DNA of 64,000 nucleotides from NCBI RefSeq assembly GCF_011752975.1, contig NZ_VWWP01000002.1, forward strand, positions 124,001 to 188,000. Reading direction: 5' to 3'. Numbering within the stretch: the stretch's first letter is position 1; every line of letters begins with the position of its first letter. Below, piece after piece: positions 50,826-60,697 of the stretch. The notes beneath the pieces are model-generated. The model was not told the origin of the DNA. It ran no database searches and saw nothing but the letters and a program-made list of their open reading frames with translations. A program made the translations under genes and the position numbers. Source of the DNA: Chryseobacterium sp. Tr-659. GTDB taxonomy: Bacteria > Bacteroidota > Bacteroidia > Flavobacteriales > Weeksellaceae.

Positions 50826-52295
50826 TTATTTCTCTTCATTAATAAGAGTAACTTTAGTATTCAGACGGCCTCTTATTAAAGTTACTGAGCTTGGTTTTCC
50901 ATTGGCAAACTCAAATTTTAACAAATTAGGATAATCAACAAGCTTAAATAATCCGTTTTTCAGATAGATCAGTTCGTTATCATTTTTTCCCTTAAACATT
51001 CCTAACATTGGCGATTCAACGTATAACCGGTTATTTTTTTCTATTATTTTTGTAGGCATTTTTTGTGAATAAAGGAAATCATCATAGGTTCCGGCTAGTT
51101 TTTGTTTTAGATCCAAAGGTATTTCCTGAGTTTCTTCATGCTCTGATTTCCCATCCCAGTTCATCAGTGTCAGAATTTTTCTTTGCGCCTGAGTTATCAC
51201 AGGAATACGGTTAGGTTTTTCACCATTAGCCAGAATAACAAAACCATTTCCGTCTGTCATTGTTGCAAAAGTGCTGCCGCCCACTCCCGTGTTGGAGCCG
51301 TTACATGAAAACCATTCATAATTATTATATCCAAAAGATTTCTGCCATCCATATCCCCAGCCCCCAACTGCATTTTTTAAAGCGGAGACTTCCGTTATTT
51401 TCTTTGCTACCTGATGAGAAATCACTTTGTTATTTTTGTTACGCAATGCATTTTGTATCTCAATCGAAAGTTGAGCAAGATCTGTAGGAGTAGACCACAG
51501 CCCTGATGGTCCCACTTGTGGAGTGATAGGCAGACCAGTTTTGATTACCTTACCGTCTTTATCATGTACAAGAGCAACATTGGTGGGAAATCCACTTTGG
51601 TTGGGTTGTATCATTGTGGTATTTTTCATACCAAGTGGAGCAAAAATATACTCGTTCGCAAGTTCTGCAATAGACTTATTTAAGGTGTCTTCCAATGCCA
51701 TCTGAACAATTACATACCCACCTCCGCTGTATTGCCAGTCAGTTCCGGGAGTAAACAGGAATTCAATTTCTTTATTATATCCTGGAATCTGTCCCATAAG
51801 ACTCTGCTGCAGAGTAGGAATGTTTTCTCCCTCATAATGGTCCTCAAATCCACTCTGACTTGCCCCCGAGGTATGGTTGAAAAATGGCTTCCAGGTTGGG
51901 ATGTTATTTTCAGTTAATTTGCTTTTTGGTAAATGCCACCTTTTCAGATATTTATCTATGGGTTCGTCTAAGTTGATCAATCCTTTCTCTTCAAGAATGT
52001 GACAAAGAAGAGCTGTGATTGGCTTGGAAATAGATGCGCAGGAAAAGGCCGTATTTTCATCTATCTTTTCTTGAGCATTCATTGATTTTAATCCAAACTG
52101 ATTGGTATATGCAATCTTATAGTTTTCAAAAACGACAATGCTGAATCCCGGAAGTTTATATTTCTCTAATTGCGGCTTAATACGCAAACTATCAGTAAGA
52201 AAGCTGTAATCTCTTTGTTTTGATAATGCTTGATTACTTGTCTGGCAGCTTGACACTAATCCCAGAAGAACGCATATATAGATTAAGTTTTTCAT
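50826..52295 (-). CDS. Serine hydrolase lipoprotein of the class C beta-lactamase/DD-peptidase fold
   Basis: A 489-residue protein with lipobox LVSSC17. The nucleophile motif SxxK is S88-I-S-K91 in FSCASISKPITALLC. The second motif is Y-S-G in WQYSGGGY. The region SGLWSTPTDLAQL and a C-terminal beta domain (about 370-489) follow the esterase/beta-lactamase family pattern. It probably hydrolyses peptides or esters in the periplasm rather than antibiotics. It is encoded 27 nt after the next hydrolase gene in the same orientation. Confidence 0.87.
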   Translation of the reverse strand: MKNLIYICVLLGLVSSCQTSNQALSKQRDYSFLTDSLRIKPQLEKYKLPGFSIVVFENYKIAYTNQFGLKSMNAQEKIDENTAFSCASISKPITALLCHILEEKGLINLDEPIDKYLKRWHLPKSKLTENNIPTWKPFFNHTSGASQSGFEDHYEGENIPTLQQSLMGQIPGYNKEIEFLFTPGTDWQYSGGGYVIVQMALEDTLNKSIAELANEYIFAPLGMKNTTMIQPNQSGFPTNVALVHDKDGKVIKTGLPITPQVGPSGLWSTPTDLAQLSIEIQNALRNKNNKVISHQVAKKITEVSALKNAVGGWGYGWQKSFGYNNYEWFSCNGSNTGVGGSTFATMTDGNGFVILANGEKPNRIPVITQAQRKILTLMNWDGKSEHEETQEIPLDLKQKLAGTYDDFLYSQKMPTKIIEKNNRLYVESPMLGMFKGKNDNELIYLKNGLFKLVDYPNLLKFEFANGKPSSVTLIRGRLNTKVTLINEEK

Positions 52296-52322
52296 GATTT
52301 ATTTTACTTATTCAGTTATTAT

Positions 52323-53381
52323 TTATTTCATGATGATGTCATTAATTTTATTCAGCAGATCCTGTCTCATTTTTGAATTTCTTTGATCAAGAAGAATGAT
52401 GAAACCCCAGTTTTTAGCCCTGTTGTAGCATATAATAGATGATTGTCCCATAGAATCTCCTGATTTTAAATAAAGGATATCTGCCCCCTCTGTGGCTATA
52501 TTCAATCCTAATCCCATTTCTCTTTTTTCGTCTTTATAGAAAAGCTTTTCTGTAAGGATAGCTGCTTTACCGATGTTTGTTTCATTATTTAAAAGCTCTT
52601 TTAAATAAGTAACCATATCAGAGGCACTTGATTTAATCAATCCGGCAGGAGCTGTAATATTCCACTTAAAAAACTCTTGTATGCCTCCATCAGGATTATG
52701 GGCAACAGTTCTGTTTTTTACATTAAAATCTTTAGTAAGTGTATTGCTCATCTGTAGAGGCTCTATTATGTTGGCTCTGATGATTTCATCGTAGCTCTTG
52801 CCATACACCTTTTCTAATATTTGTCCCAGCAGAGTATATCCTATGGTAGAATAGCGATATTTCCCATAATCAGTAAGTTCACTGCAATTATTGATGATAT
52901 CAGCTAATGTTTTTTGAGTTACATTATTTACAGGCTGCTGAGGATCAAGTTGTATCAGCTTTGCGAAATCAATATCAGGTAAGCCGGACTGGTGAGAAGC
53001 CAGATCTGATATTTTTATTTTATTTCTAAGGTTTTTATGAAGAGTATAATCTTTTGGAAGATAATTGTCTATATAATCATCTAATTTTAATTTGTGGTCA
53101 AGAGCAGCTTGTGCTATTAAATTTGAAGTTAGAATTTTAGTAATCGATGCAATTTCAAAGATGGAATTTTTATTAATTTTAATTGGGCTCTCTGCATTTA
53201 GATTACCATAGGCTGTATAGTATTCCTCATTATTTTTGATGAAGCCAAAGCTGATAGATACATTAGGATTCTTTTGATAATTATCCTTGATTAATGAATC
53301 TATCTTTTGAGAAATATTTTGTCCAAAAGTAAAAGTGCTTACTAATAATAGTACTGCTAAAAGTTTAAATGAAGTTTTCAT
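52323..53381 (-). CDS. Exported serine hydrolase of the beta-lactamase fold
   Basis: A 352-residue protein with signal peptide ending FTFGQ. The SxxK motif is S79-I-T-K82 in FEIASITKILTSN; the tyrosine motif is Y-S-T in YRYSTIGYTLLGQ. It is shorter than its downstream neighbour and lacks the C-terminal beta domain. Together with that neighbour it forms a two-gene unit of secreted hydrolases. An AraC-type regulator gene lies 137 nt upstream in the same direction and may control them. Confidence 0.87.
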   Translation of the reverse strand: MKTSFKLLAVLLLVSTFTFGQNISQKIDSLIKDNYQKNPNVSISFGFIKNNEEYYTAYGNLNAESPIKINKNSIFEIASITKILTSNLIAQAALDHKLKLDDYIDNYLPKDYTLHKNLRNKIKISDLASHQSGLPDIDFAKLIQLDPQQPVNNVTQKTLADIINNCSELTDYGKYRYSTIGYTLLGQILEKVYGKSYDEIIRANIIEPLQMSNTLTKDFNVKNRTVAHNPDGGIQEFFKWNITAPAGLIKSSASDMVTYLKELLNNETNIGKAAILTEKLFYKDEKREMGLGLNIATEGADILYLKSGDSMGQSSIICYNRAKNWGFIILLDQRNSKMRQDLLNKINDIIMK

Positions 53382-53518
53382 TGTATCGTTATTTATGGTT
53401 AAACATTATTACGATACAAATGTGAGAAAGGAGCTTATCCTATGCGACCGAATAAAAGTATTTGAACGGATTTGTTCAAAAAAATAAGTACGGATACTTT
53501 AAAAAAAGGTACGAGTAA

Positions 53519-54673
53519 TTACAAAGCGCTGGATTGTAGTGATTTACGATACGCTGTGGGCGTGTCTCCTGTATGCTTTTTAAAAGCAGTATTAAAAGAA
53601 GATTTTGAATTAAAACCAACTTCATATAAGATTTCAAGAATAGTTACCTTAGTTTTTGTAACATCTTTTAAAATATCCATAGCATATTCTATACGATAGG
53701 TATTCACGAAATCATAAAAATGCTGTCCTAATTGGTGATTGATTAAAACCGATAATTCGCGGGTAGGAATTCCAACATCATCAGAAATATTCTGAATCGT
53801 TAGGGAAGGATTCAGAAATGGTTTTTCTGCTGTCATAAAGTGCTTTAATTTCAGCAATTCTTCATTGTACTTTTGTTCATATACAGCTTCAGGTTCATTC
53901 TTTTTTTCCTCTGAAACAATAACTGAAACAAGCTTTAATTTTGAATTGATGTTTCTAAACAGATCCGGATTATTAAGAGCTTTAAATAAGTACCAGCACA
54001 CAATAAACAATTGAGAGGCCAGTAATCCAATTTTTATCCACTCTGAGATGTTGGGATAATCTGAAAATTTTAGAACATTTTTTAAAAAGGCAGTTAAATA
54101 GACAACAGTAAGCACAATGGTAAACTGAAATAGCCAGTTATAAGAATTAACGTTGGTACTGGAGTAATTCTCAAGATATAATTTTTTTGTTTTCCTCAAT
54201 AGCATAAAAACAGCAGTAAAATAAATAACTATCTGAATAGGAAGAAGGATATGAGTGAAGTGAATTTCTATCATATCCTGACGATTCATAATAAAATTAA
54301 TTTTGGAAGCTGTATCTACTGAATAAAAACGAGGGATCAAAGCTATATTTGCAGCCAAAAAGGGAAGCAGATGGATAAGATACTTTGGCTTGAACTTAAA
54401 ATCAGAATAGCAAACCGATAATATATACAGATAAAAGGTTGGAATTTGCAGAAAGGCAATAGAAATTCTGAACATCCCCAGATTGGAAGGACCATCTGTT
54501 ATTAGATTGAATAAGGGTTCGCTAGTATCTATTGCAGTAATGATGAGGAAACAAGCAAAAAGAGAATTGCTTGTTTTATGCTTCGTTTTAACTGTAAGAA
54601 GAAAAAAGGCAAGAAATAATGAAATGAACAAAGAGATTATTGTTACAATAATTAATAAATTACTCTTATCCAT
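53519..54673 (-). CDS. Membrane-bound AraC-family transcriptional regulator
   Basis: A 384-residue regulator. Seven hydrophobic helices span about residues 5-245 (for example LIIVTIISLFISLFLAFFLL). A cytoplasmic AraC/XylS DNA-binding domain with two helix-turn-helix units follows (about 280-380: ISDDVGIPTRELSVLINHQL and ILEILYEVGFNSKSSFNTAF). Membrane-integral AraC proteins of this form are common in Flavobacteriia and are thought to sense extracellular or membrane ligands. A perfect -7 box TATATTTG lies about 97 nt upstream. The adjacent serine hydrolases are the likely targets by position. Confidence 0.92.
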   Translation of the reverse strand: MDKSNLLIIVTIISLFISLFLAFFLLTVKTKHKTSNSLFACFLIITAIDTSEPLFNLITDGPSNLGMFRISIAFLQIPTFYLYILSVCYSDFKFKPKYLIHLLPFLAANIALIPRFYSVDTASKINFIMNRQDMIEIHFTHILLPIQIVIYFTAVFMLLRKTKKLYLENYSSTNVNSYNWLFQFTIVLTVVYLTAFLKNVLKFSDYPNISEWIKIGLLASQLFIVCWYLFKALNNPDLFRNINSKLKLVSVIVSEEKKNEPEAVYEQKYNEELLKLKHFMTAEKPFLNPSLTIQNISDDVGIPTRELSVLINHQLGQHFYDFVNTYRIEYAMDILKDVTKTKVTILEILYEVGFNSKSSFNTAFKKHTGDTPTAYRKSLQSSAL

Positions 54674-55045
54674 TTTTTATTTTTTTGTTCATAGTTAGGT
54701 AGTTTTGGTGGTTTGTAACTGAGCTTTCCGCGACAAAAATGATGTCTTGAAATTCAAACTCAAACTTTGCAAATATAAACATTAGATTGGATTTGTATAC
54801 TTTTTTGTAAGAAAGGAATTATGTCTGAAACTATTGCCAGAGAGACCTGATGTAAATTGTCTGCTCTTGGCTGCAGCTGTCAATTCTATTTTATCTTTTA
54901 ATATTTATTTTCTTTTTCAGGATATTAAAATTTAACAAATGTATCATCAATTAAAACTGAAAGCGTCAACATATGTTGATCTTTTTTAAAATGTTGAAAT
55001 CTATTTTTGCTTCCATATTTCGAAACAAAAAATATAATAAGCATA
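54674..55045. other. Divergent intergenic region
   Basis: Promoter DNA for the AraC-type gene (box at 54770-54777) and for the RidA gene. No ORF with coding character. A frame-open extension of RidA to 55007 is not needed. Confidence 0.4.
54770..54777 (-). promoter_or_regulatory. -7 box upstream of the AraC-type gene
   Basis: The minus strand reads TATATTTG, a perfect TAnnTTTG, 97 nt before the start codon. Confidence 0.45.
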
Positions 55046-55561
55046 ATGAAAAATATACTGTTGAATTTATCCACACTCTGCATGGGATTTCTGGCTTTCT
55101 CACAAAATAATCATCAAAGTAAAACCTTGAAACAAAATAATATGAACACAATTATTCACAAAAATCCTAAAACTCTTTTTGATCCTACTCCGTTTGCTTT
55201 TTCACACGCTGCAACGAATAGTGTTGCAGGTAAATATGTATTCATATCCGGACAGAGCGGTGGAGAAGACCTTAAGCACAGTCTTTCTAAAGATTTTAGA
55301 ACTCAGGTTCAGTATTCCCTGAAAAATTTGGAAACAGTACTTGCTGATGATGGATTAGGAGTTGGTGATGTTCTTAAGATTACGATATTAATTGTGGATC
55401 ATGATCAGGAGAAACTTAAAATATGGACAGAAGAAATGCACAAAACCTGGAAAAACAATAAATTCCCGGCAAGTACCTTAATCCCGGTTCCGAGATTGGC
55501 ATTGGATGACATGCTGATAGAAGTGGATGCCATAGCTTTTAAAAAAAATATAACAGATTAA
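55046..55561 (+). CDS. Exported RidA-family protein
   Basis: A 171-residue protein. From the Met at 55046 it has an N-terminal signal peptide (ILLNLSTLCMGFLAFSQ) and a RidA/YjgF domain (about residues 48-168), with YVFISGQSGGEDL, FRTQVQYSLKNLETVLAD, and FPASTLIPVPRLALDDMLIEVDA. Cytosolic RidA proteins deaminate reactive enamines/imines; an exported version is less usual and its substrate is unknown. The conserved Arg of canonical RidA appears in the PVPRLA stretch. Monocistronic. Confidence 0.85.
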   Translation: MKNILLNLSTLCMGFLAFSQNNHQSKTLKQNNMNTIIHKNPKTLFDPTPFAFSHAATNSVAGKYVFISGQSGGEDLKHSLSKDFRTQVQYSLKNLETVLADDGLGVGDVLKITILIVDHDQEKLKIWTEEMHKTWKNNKFPASTLIPVPRLALDDMLIEVDAIAFKKNITD

Positions 55562-55614
55562 TAATATAATTCCACGGTATTTTATCATGAAATACCGTGG
55601 AATTTTTATATATT

Positions 55615-57129
55615 TTATCCTTTGTGATAAGGACATCCGGAAGCGGAATCCGAACTTCCGTAAGGAGCAAAGAACTGCTCTTCGATTACTTTTCTCTGAT
55701 CTTCAGGAATATCTTCCAGCTTACGAAGCGTATTGGTCTGGATATGCGGCCAGCTTGTTGTACCACCGTCATTTCCGAAATCAAATTCGAAGAATACGAT
55801 TTGCTCGTACTGAAGCTGAAGGATTTCTTTACCATCCTCAATTACCGTTTCAATCCACATATTCATATCCACCTCAACAGTTGGTACAAAGCGATTCACG
55901 AACGGAACGTTTAAAATTCCTCCCTGAGCTCCTGTCTTCATTTTGGAAGACATCTTAATATGAACATAGTTGGTCACTTCCTGACCTCTTAACGTATCCC
56001 GAAGTCGTAAGTCAGGCCTTACAGAATATGGATACAGATCGTCCGCCAGAATACGTTGTGTATAAATTTTGTTGGAACCCGGGTCATTCTCATCGGTTAA
56101 TGTTTCATGCACCCATGCCGGAGCCGGCTGATCCAGGTCGATAGGACGAGTAGGGCTGGCTCCTGCGCCCCCCATTGTAGGAGAAATCGCAAGATGGTCA
56201 GGATCCCAGGTAGCATCACCATAAGGGAATTCAGGGAAACCGTTTACCAGATATTCGCCGTTTTTGGTAATAATATCTCCCAGCAAAGTAATTGTACTTC
56301 CGTGAGGAATAACGCCGCTTCGTGAAATAGAGTAGTCCGGAATAAAGTAAGGACCATCCATTCCTGCTCCGGGCTTTAATTCCTGAGCTGGAATAATCTC
56401 ATAATATTCCTGCCCCGGAAGAAGCTGGCTTTGAAGAATATATTTCTTTTCCTGTCCGTCCGGAGAAACTCTTACAAGAGGTTCATCTCTGTATTTTCCC
56501 GTATAACCATAGTTATCATAATCTTCTTGTGAAAAAGCGTGAATACCACGATCTCTTTCAATAGATTCTTTTGTAGCTGCATGGTTGTACATATCACTTA
56601 ACCACAGAAACATTCCGTTTTCCTCATGAATAGGAGTATAATATCTCTGATCATCCTGTCCGTTTACGGTATTTACACTTTTGATGGTTTGTTCATATTT
56701 AACAGCCCCGCAGAAAAGTTCACTGGCACCCCCACGGTTACGTACTCCGCCGGGCACAATGGAAAATGTAAGCTTTTCAATATATTCCTCACAGTCAAAA
56801 GCGAATTTACCGGGAATTGTACCTGAATTGGTTCCCGGAGAAGGCATGATGGTTGTATGAATCCCACTCGCTAATGAAGGAGCTTTAACATTTTTATTAT
56901 AATTGGCATTATAGCTTACCCAGGTTCCATCTAACGCTTTCAGGATACCATAGTCTACATTATTACCGATTTCCTGAAGGTTTGCTTCTTTGAATGGTCT
57001 TACCGGATCATCAATAAGAAGTTTGGAGTATCCGTCCATAATTTGTTCCAGAACTCCCTCGTTTTCATTAAAACTCTTGCGGAATAGCTTGCCTCCCGTT
57101 TCGAGGCTTTCTGTTTTTCTTTTAAGCAT
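55615..57129 (-). CDS. Unknown 504-residue protein of the redox operon
   Basis: Last gene of a four-gene operon, 18 nt after the ferritin-like gene. No signal peptide or TM segment; mostly beta and loop with many Gly, Pro and Asp. It ends in SASGCPYHKG, a short Cys/His tail of the type seen in heme-dependent oxidases and peroxidases. I do not recognise the family. Its strict position behind a GMC oxidoreductase and a VioB-like ferritin suggests a role as enzyme or binding partner in the same oxidation pathway. It is well expressed-looking (host codon use) and intact. Confidence 0.7.
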   Translation of the reverse strand: MLKRKTESLETGGKLFRKSFNENEGVLEQIMDGYSKLLIDDPVRPFKEANLQEIGNNVDYGILKALDGTWVSYNANYNKNVKAPSLASGIHTTIMPSPGTNSGTIPGKFAFDCEEYIEKLTFSIVPGGVRNRGGASELFCGAVKYEQTIKSVNTVNGQDDQRYYTPIHEENGMFLWLSDMYNHAATKESIERDRGIHAFSQEDYDNYGYTGKYRDEPLVRVSPDGQEKKYILQSQLLPGQEYYEIIPAQELKPGAGMDGPYFIPDYSISRSGVIPHGSTITLLGDIITKNGEYLVNGFPEFPYGDATWDPDHLAISPTMGGAGASPTRPIDLDQPAPAWVHETLTDENDPGSNKIYTQRILADDLYPYSVRPDLRLRDTLRGQEVTNYVHIKMSSKMKTGAQGGILNVPFVNRFVPTVEVDMNMWIETVIEDGKEILQLQYEQIVFFEFDFGNDGGTTSWPHIQTNTLRKLEDIPEDQRKVIEEQFFAPYGSSDSASGCPYHKG

Positions 57130-57147
57130 GATATATAGTTTTTATGG

Positions 57148-58605
57148 TTATAAATTGATGTATTCAAACGTTGGACCTGCATTATTCTGAGAATCCAACG
57201 GCTGTTTCATTAAGTTAACGGCCTGCTCTTTCAGGGCATACATGTACATAATTGATTTTTCAAGCTCTCTATGATTGCCTTCTACTGCGCTTTGAATGGC
57301 ATCCAGCAGTCGTTTATATGTTTTGTTGAATTCAACCCCCTGCGCATGCAGCTCTTTATTGCCGGTATAATCGCTTAGTTTAGGGTTGGGTTTCATAGGA
57401 TATGCCTGGCTCCAGTCTACAGGTAAAGCTTTTCCTGTAGGTGGCGTTATTACAGGCATCATCCCATTTTCATCCATAAAAGGTTTATAATTTCCTCCTA
57501 CATAAAAATGTTCATGGAATACTTCCTTAAATCTGAAATAATGGGCCAGTTCTGCACCTTCTTCAAATTGTGACGGATCAACATCAAAAATAGAATCATC
57601 AGCACCTTCACCTTGCCCTTTGATTTCCTGGAAAACAGCAATTACTCCGTCCAAAGCCTCCACAAAATGTAGTTTTCCGCCGCTTCCGTAATATTGCTCA
57701 GGGCGGATCTGTTTCGAAGGATCTCCTGTGAAAATTCCTCCCTTATTTATATCCTCAAAACTTTTAGGAAGACTTCCATGCTCTTCGAAATAAGCAATGA
57801 TTTGGAAAACAACAATATAAAAGAACAATACATCATAGTATTCACCAATGGTATGAACATTTTTCATGATAAAGTCTTTCATATTGTCCAGTGTCCAGAA
57901 ATTATTTTCCTGTACTGCTGTTCTTTGAGTGAATGAAGAGACAGATTCTGTTTCCTGATCATATTTCGGAGCTTTTACCAAAGGACTGCTTGGGCTTTCA
58001 ATAGCGATAAATGTAGCAATACTGTTTGTAGAGAATTTTTCCAGCCCTACATAAAAATCCACATTCATTGGAAGTTTCATCGGGTAAGTAGGGTAGTTTT
58101 GGGATTGATTTACAGAAGGCTGAATATCAATGGCATTCAAAACATTACAAACCATAATCAGGTGAAGCATTTCTTCCACGGCAACGCTTCTGATGATCTG
58201 TGAAGCCAAAGCATTTGTTCCGTCTTTAATCGAATATAAAGCTGTCAGATAAGGCGGAATTGTAGAATGCTCAATTAAGATTGCCGTTTGTAAAAGGTCC
58301 TGTAAAACAGGCCGGTATTTAATCTTCGTTGAATCTTTTTTGGCTTCCGGAACAGCCAGACTGAATTGTGAGCTTAAATACTGATTAAATTCATCAATCT
58401 GATCATTCAGTAAAAGATTCGTTACTGCTTTGCTGTGATGTTTTAATCCTTCAATCCAGTCTTCCTTACTGATTCCCGAATCAAATAATAAGGATTGTAA
58501 AGAAAGGGGTTCTGTAACAACAGCATTTCTGCCTGCCAGGTTAGTTCCTTTTGACAGAGTTGTTTCCTGGGACTGTTCAGTTTTATTGATAAGTCTTTGT
58601 CTCAT
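57148..58605 (-). CDS. VioB-like ferritin-fold protein
   Basis: A 485-residue protein with an N-terminal ferritin-like four-helix domain (about residues 100-300) of the kind found in VioB/iminophenyl-pyruvate dimer synthases. Possible metal ligands: E and H in LIEHSTIPPYL, E-x2-H in AVEEMLHLIMV, and a later pair in ELAHYFRFKEVFHEHFYV. In violacein-type pathways this domain couples oxidised amino-acid-derived imines. Here no violacein genes are present, so only the fold and likely metal-dependent redox chemistry can be claimed. It lies 4 nt after the GMC gene and is clearly cotranscribed. Confidence 0.82.
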   Translation of the reverse strand: MRQRLINKTEQSQETTLSKGTNLAGRNAVVTEPLSLQSLLFDSGISKEDWIEGLKHHSKAVTNLLLNDQIDEFNQYLSSQFSLAVPEAKKDSTKIKYRPVLQDLLQTAILIEHSTIPPYLTALYSIKDGTNALASQIIRSVAVEEMLHLIMVCNVLNAIDIQPSVNQSQNYPTYPMKLPMNVDFYVGLEKFSTNSIATFIAIESPSSPLVKAPKYDQETESVSSFTQRTAVQENNFWTLDNMKDFIMKNVHTIGEYYDVLFFYIVVFQIIAYFEEHGSLPKSFEDINKGGIFTGDPSKQIRPEQYYGSGGKLHFVEALDGVIAVFQEIKGQGEGADDSIFDVDPSQFEEGAELAHYFRFKEVFHEHFYVGGNYKPFMDENGMMPVITPPTGKALPVDWSQAYPMKPNPKLSDYTGNKELHAQGVEFNKTYKRLLDAIQSAVEGNHRELEKSIMYMYALKEQAVNLMKQPLDSQNNAGPTFEYINL

Positions 58606-58609
58606 GTTT

Positions 58610-60697
58610 CTATTTTTTAAGTTGAATTTCCAGATCGGTAAGGATAGCCTCCACCGAACGGATTGTAAATGCTGATAATGTTAAAGTAGGATTTGAAGTT
58701 CCGAGTGTAGTCATATTTCCTGCTCCTACAATGTATAGATTCGGATGATCCCAGGATTTGCAATGACTGTTGGTTACAGAATCATCAGGCGTTGAGCCCA
58801 TTCTGTGAGTGCCTACAATATGGCCGGCGCCGTTGTAAGAATATCTCACGCCGTTGTACATCACAGAGTTTTTATCTGCTTCGGTATACCTGGTGAAATC
58901 TTCAATTCCTAATCTTTCAAACATCTGGTCTGAAGCGTGTTTTGCTTGTTCCATCGCTTTCTTTTCATAGTCTGTCAGTTCATAATGAATAACAGGGCGG
59001 GGAATTCCAAGAACATCCATGTATTCATCATTAATCGTAACTCTGTTATTGGGGTTTGGTAATTGCTCGATTTCAAAATGGAACAACACCTGTCTTGAAA
59101 GTCTTGATGTAAGAGCTTCTTTCAGTTCAGCTCCGAAAAGTCCTTTTCCGATAAATTCGGCAACATCTGAGCCCGGGGAAAATGCCGGCCAGCCCCAGCC
59201 CCAGTTGTCAAGCGGAGAGATCCAGGCTGAAAAATCACCTCTGAAATTTCCGTCACGGAAAGACGAAATATTGGTAGTAGAACCAGGACCTCTGTATGGA
59301 TAAACAGGTTCAGGGAAAAGCCCCCAGGTGAGCATTACCATATGATCCATTAAGTTTCTTCCTACCTGATCACTGCGGTTGGCAACGGTTTTTTCAACTT
59401 TCTTACCGTTTTCAGTAACCGTGTATTTTGAGTTCAGGAGGATTTTTGGATTTTCAAAAGCATTTGCTGCCAGAATAACAATAGAATCCGAAGTGTCCAT
59501 TACTTCTTCAACAAAATCTGTTTTCTCTTTTGAAATATATCTTCTCAGATGAACTTTGGATATTTTATCCTTATCATTCTGATCAACACTTAATCTGTAC
59601 ACCACACTCTGAGCCTGAACCTGCATGTATGGATTACGTGTAAGGTTATCATTTTCATTAAGTTTGTATAGTGCTTTTTTCAGTGTCTTTAAAGCATTGT
59701 ATTTTGCCTGAACCGGGCAGATAGGAACACAGGAAGCATTTCCTTCGCAACGTTCTCCCATATAAGGATTCCACACAGAACCAAGTGCTTTGTATTCTTC
59801 TTTTTCAGAGCTGTCCAGAAACAGTTTGTACCCAGTTTGTATAGTTTCTGCCTTAATAAGTCTTGTTTTCCCGTATTTTGGATTAGGAATAGAATTTCTT
59901 CCCTGCGGAGACGGAACTAAAAGCAAAGGAATATCTCCGGAACTTAACTTTACACTTGTCCCTTTAAGACCTTCACTGATCTTATGATCCATATAACTCT
60001 GAGGAATCTCTTCCATTGGGAAGACATACTTTCCGTAATAGTTTTCTGTGGTTTCCTCAATAGGATATTCCTGTTTTGAAACATCTCCGGAAACCCCGAT
60101 TTCAAACTCAGCCATTTCATAATAAGGTTTTAAGTCTCCATATTCTATTGGCCAGTTGATGGATGTTTTTTCCTTAGAATCCGGTTTGTCTATCATGATC
60201 CCATATTTTTCAGTAAGTCTGAAATCGTTAGGAAGCATTCTTGGTGTAGTTCCCAGCCAGTGAAGGGTAGTACCGCCTCCAACTCTGATGGCATCACTCG
60301 CGAACGGCATTGGTCCAAACTGAACCAGATATCCGTTTTTACCCGGAAATGGAGGTGTGATATGTTCCATATCCAGCACATTTGGAGATGGAGCCTGCTT
60401 CAGATTCGGATAAGGTGAATTGGGAACTTTGGCTTCCTCCATAAAGAAAGTACGGATATAGTCATTATAAGTGGTCATTGAAGATACGGAATCCAGCTCC
60501 AGACCGGCTTCTAATCCGGCTTCATACATCAGTATTGAAATTTCACGGATATTATCAGATTTTCCGGCATCCGCACGGTGAATCATTTTCCCTTTTGTAA
60601 CATCAAATACGTGATCGGTAAGCAGCTTGGCGATTAGTGATCCTGCGATTCCCGTTCCTACGATGATCACATCTTTTTTATTGTTGATTGAGCTCAT
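58610..60697 (-). CDS. GMC-family FAD oxidoreductase
   Basis: A 695-residue flavoprotein. FAD-binding Rossmann motif DVIIVGTGIAGSLIAKLL at the N-terminus; GGGTTLHWLGTTPRM for the flavin cradle; a Cys cluster CEGNASCVPICPVQAKY (about 315-335) as in gluconate 2-dehydrogenase large subunits; and the GMC C-terminal motif GHIVGTHRMG followed by NLYIVGAGNMTTLGTSNPT. It oxidises an alcohol or sugar-like substrate and should partner with the small subunit encoded immediately upstream (ATGA overlap). Confidence 0.92.
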   Translation of the reverse strand: MSSINNKKDVIIVGTGIAGSLIAKLLTDHVFDVTKGKMIHRADAGKSDNIREISILMYEAGLEAGLELDSVSSMTTYNDYIRTFFMEEAKVPNSPYPNLKQAPSPNVLDMEHITPPFPGKNGYLVQFGPMPFASDAIRVGGGTTLHWLGTTPRMLPNDFRLTEKYGIMIDKPDSKEKTSINWPIEYGDLKPYYEMAEFEIGVSGDVSKQEYPIEETTENYYGKYVFPMEEIPQSYMDHKISEGLKGTSVKLSSGDIPLLLVPSPQGRNSIPNPKYGKTRLIKAETIQTGYKLFLDSSEKEEYKALGSVWNPYMGERCEGNASCVPICPVQAKYNALKTLKKALYKLNENDNLTRNPYMQVQAQSVVYRLSVDQNDKDKISKVHLRRYISKEKTDFVEEVMDTSDSIVILAANAFENPKILLNSKYTVTENGKKVEKTVANRSDQVGRNLMDHMVMLTWGLFPEPVYPYRGPGSTTNISSFRDGNFRGDFSAWISPLDNWGWGWPAFSPGSDVAEFIGKGLFGAELKEALTSRLSRQVLFHFEIEQLPNPNNRVTINDEYMDVLGIPRPVIHYELTDYEKKAMEQAKHASDQMFERLGIEDFTRYTEADKNSVMYNGVRYSYNGAGHIVGTHRMGSTPDDSVTNSHCKSWDHPNLYIVGAGNMTTLGTSNPTLTLSAFTIRSVEAILTDLEIQLKK

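Noticed and set aside
57148..58605. Violacein-type biosynthetic cluster
   Set aside because: Only a VioB-like ferritin domain is present; no VioA, C, D or E-like genes are in the window.
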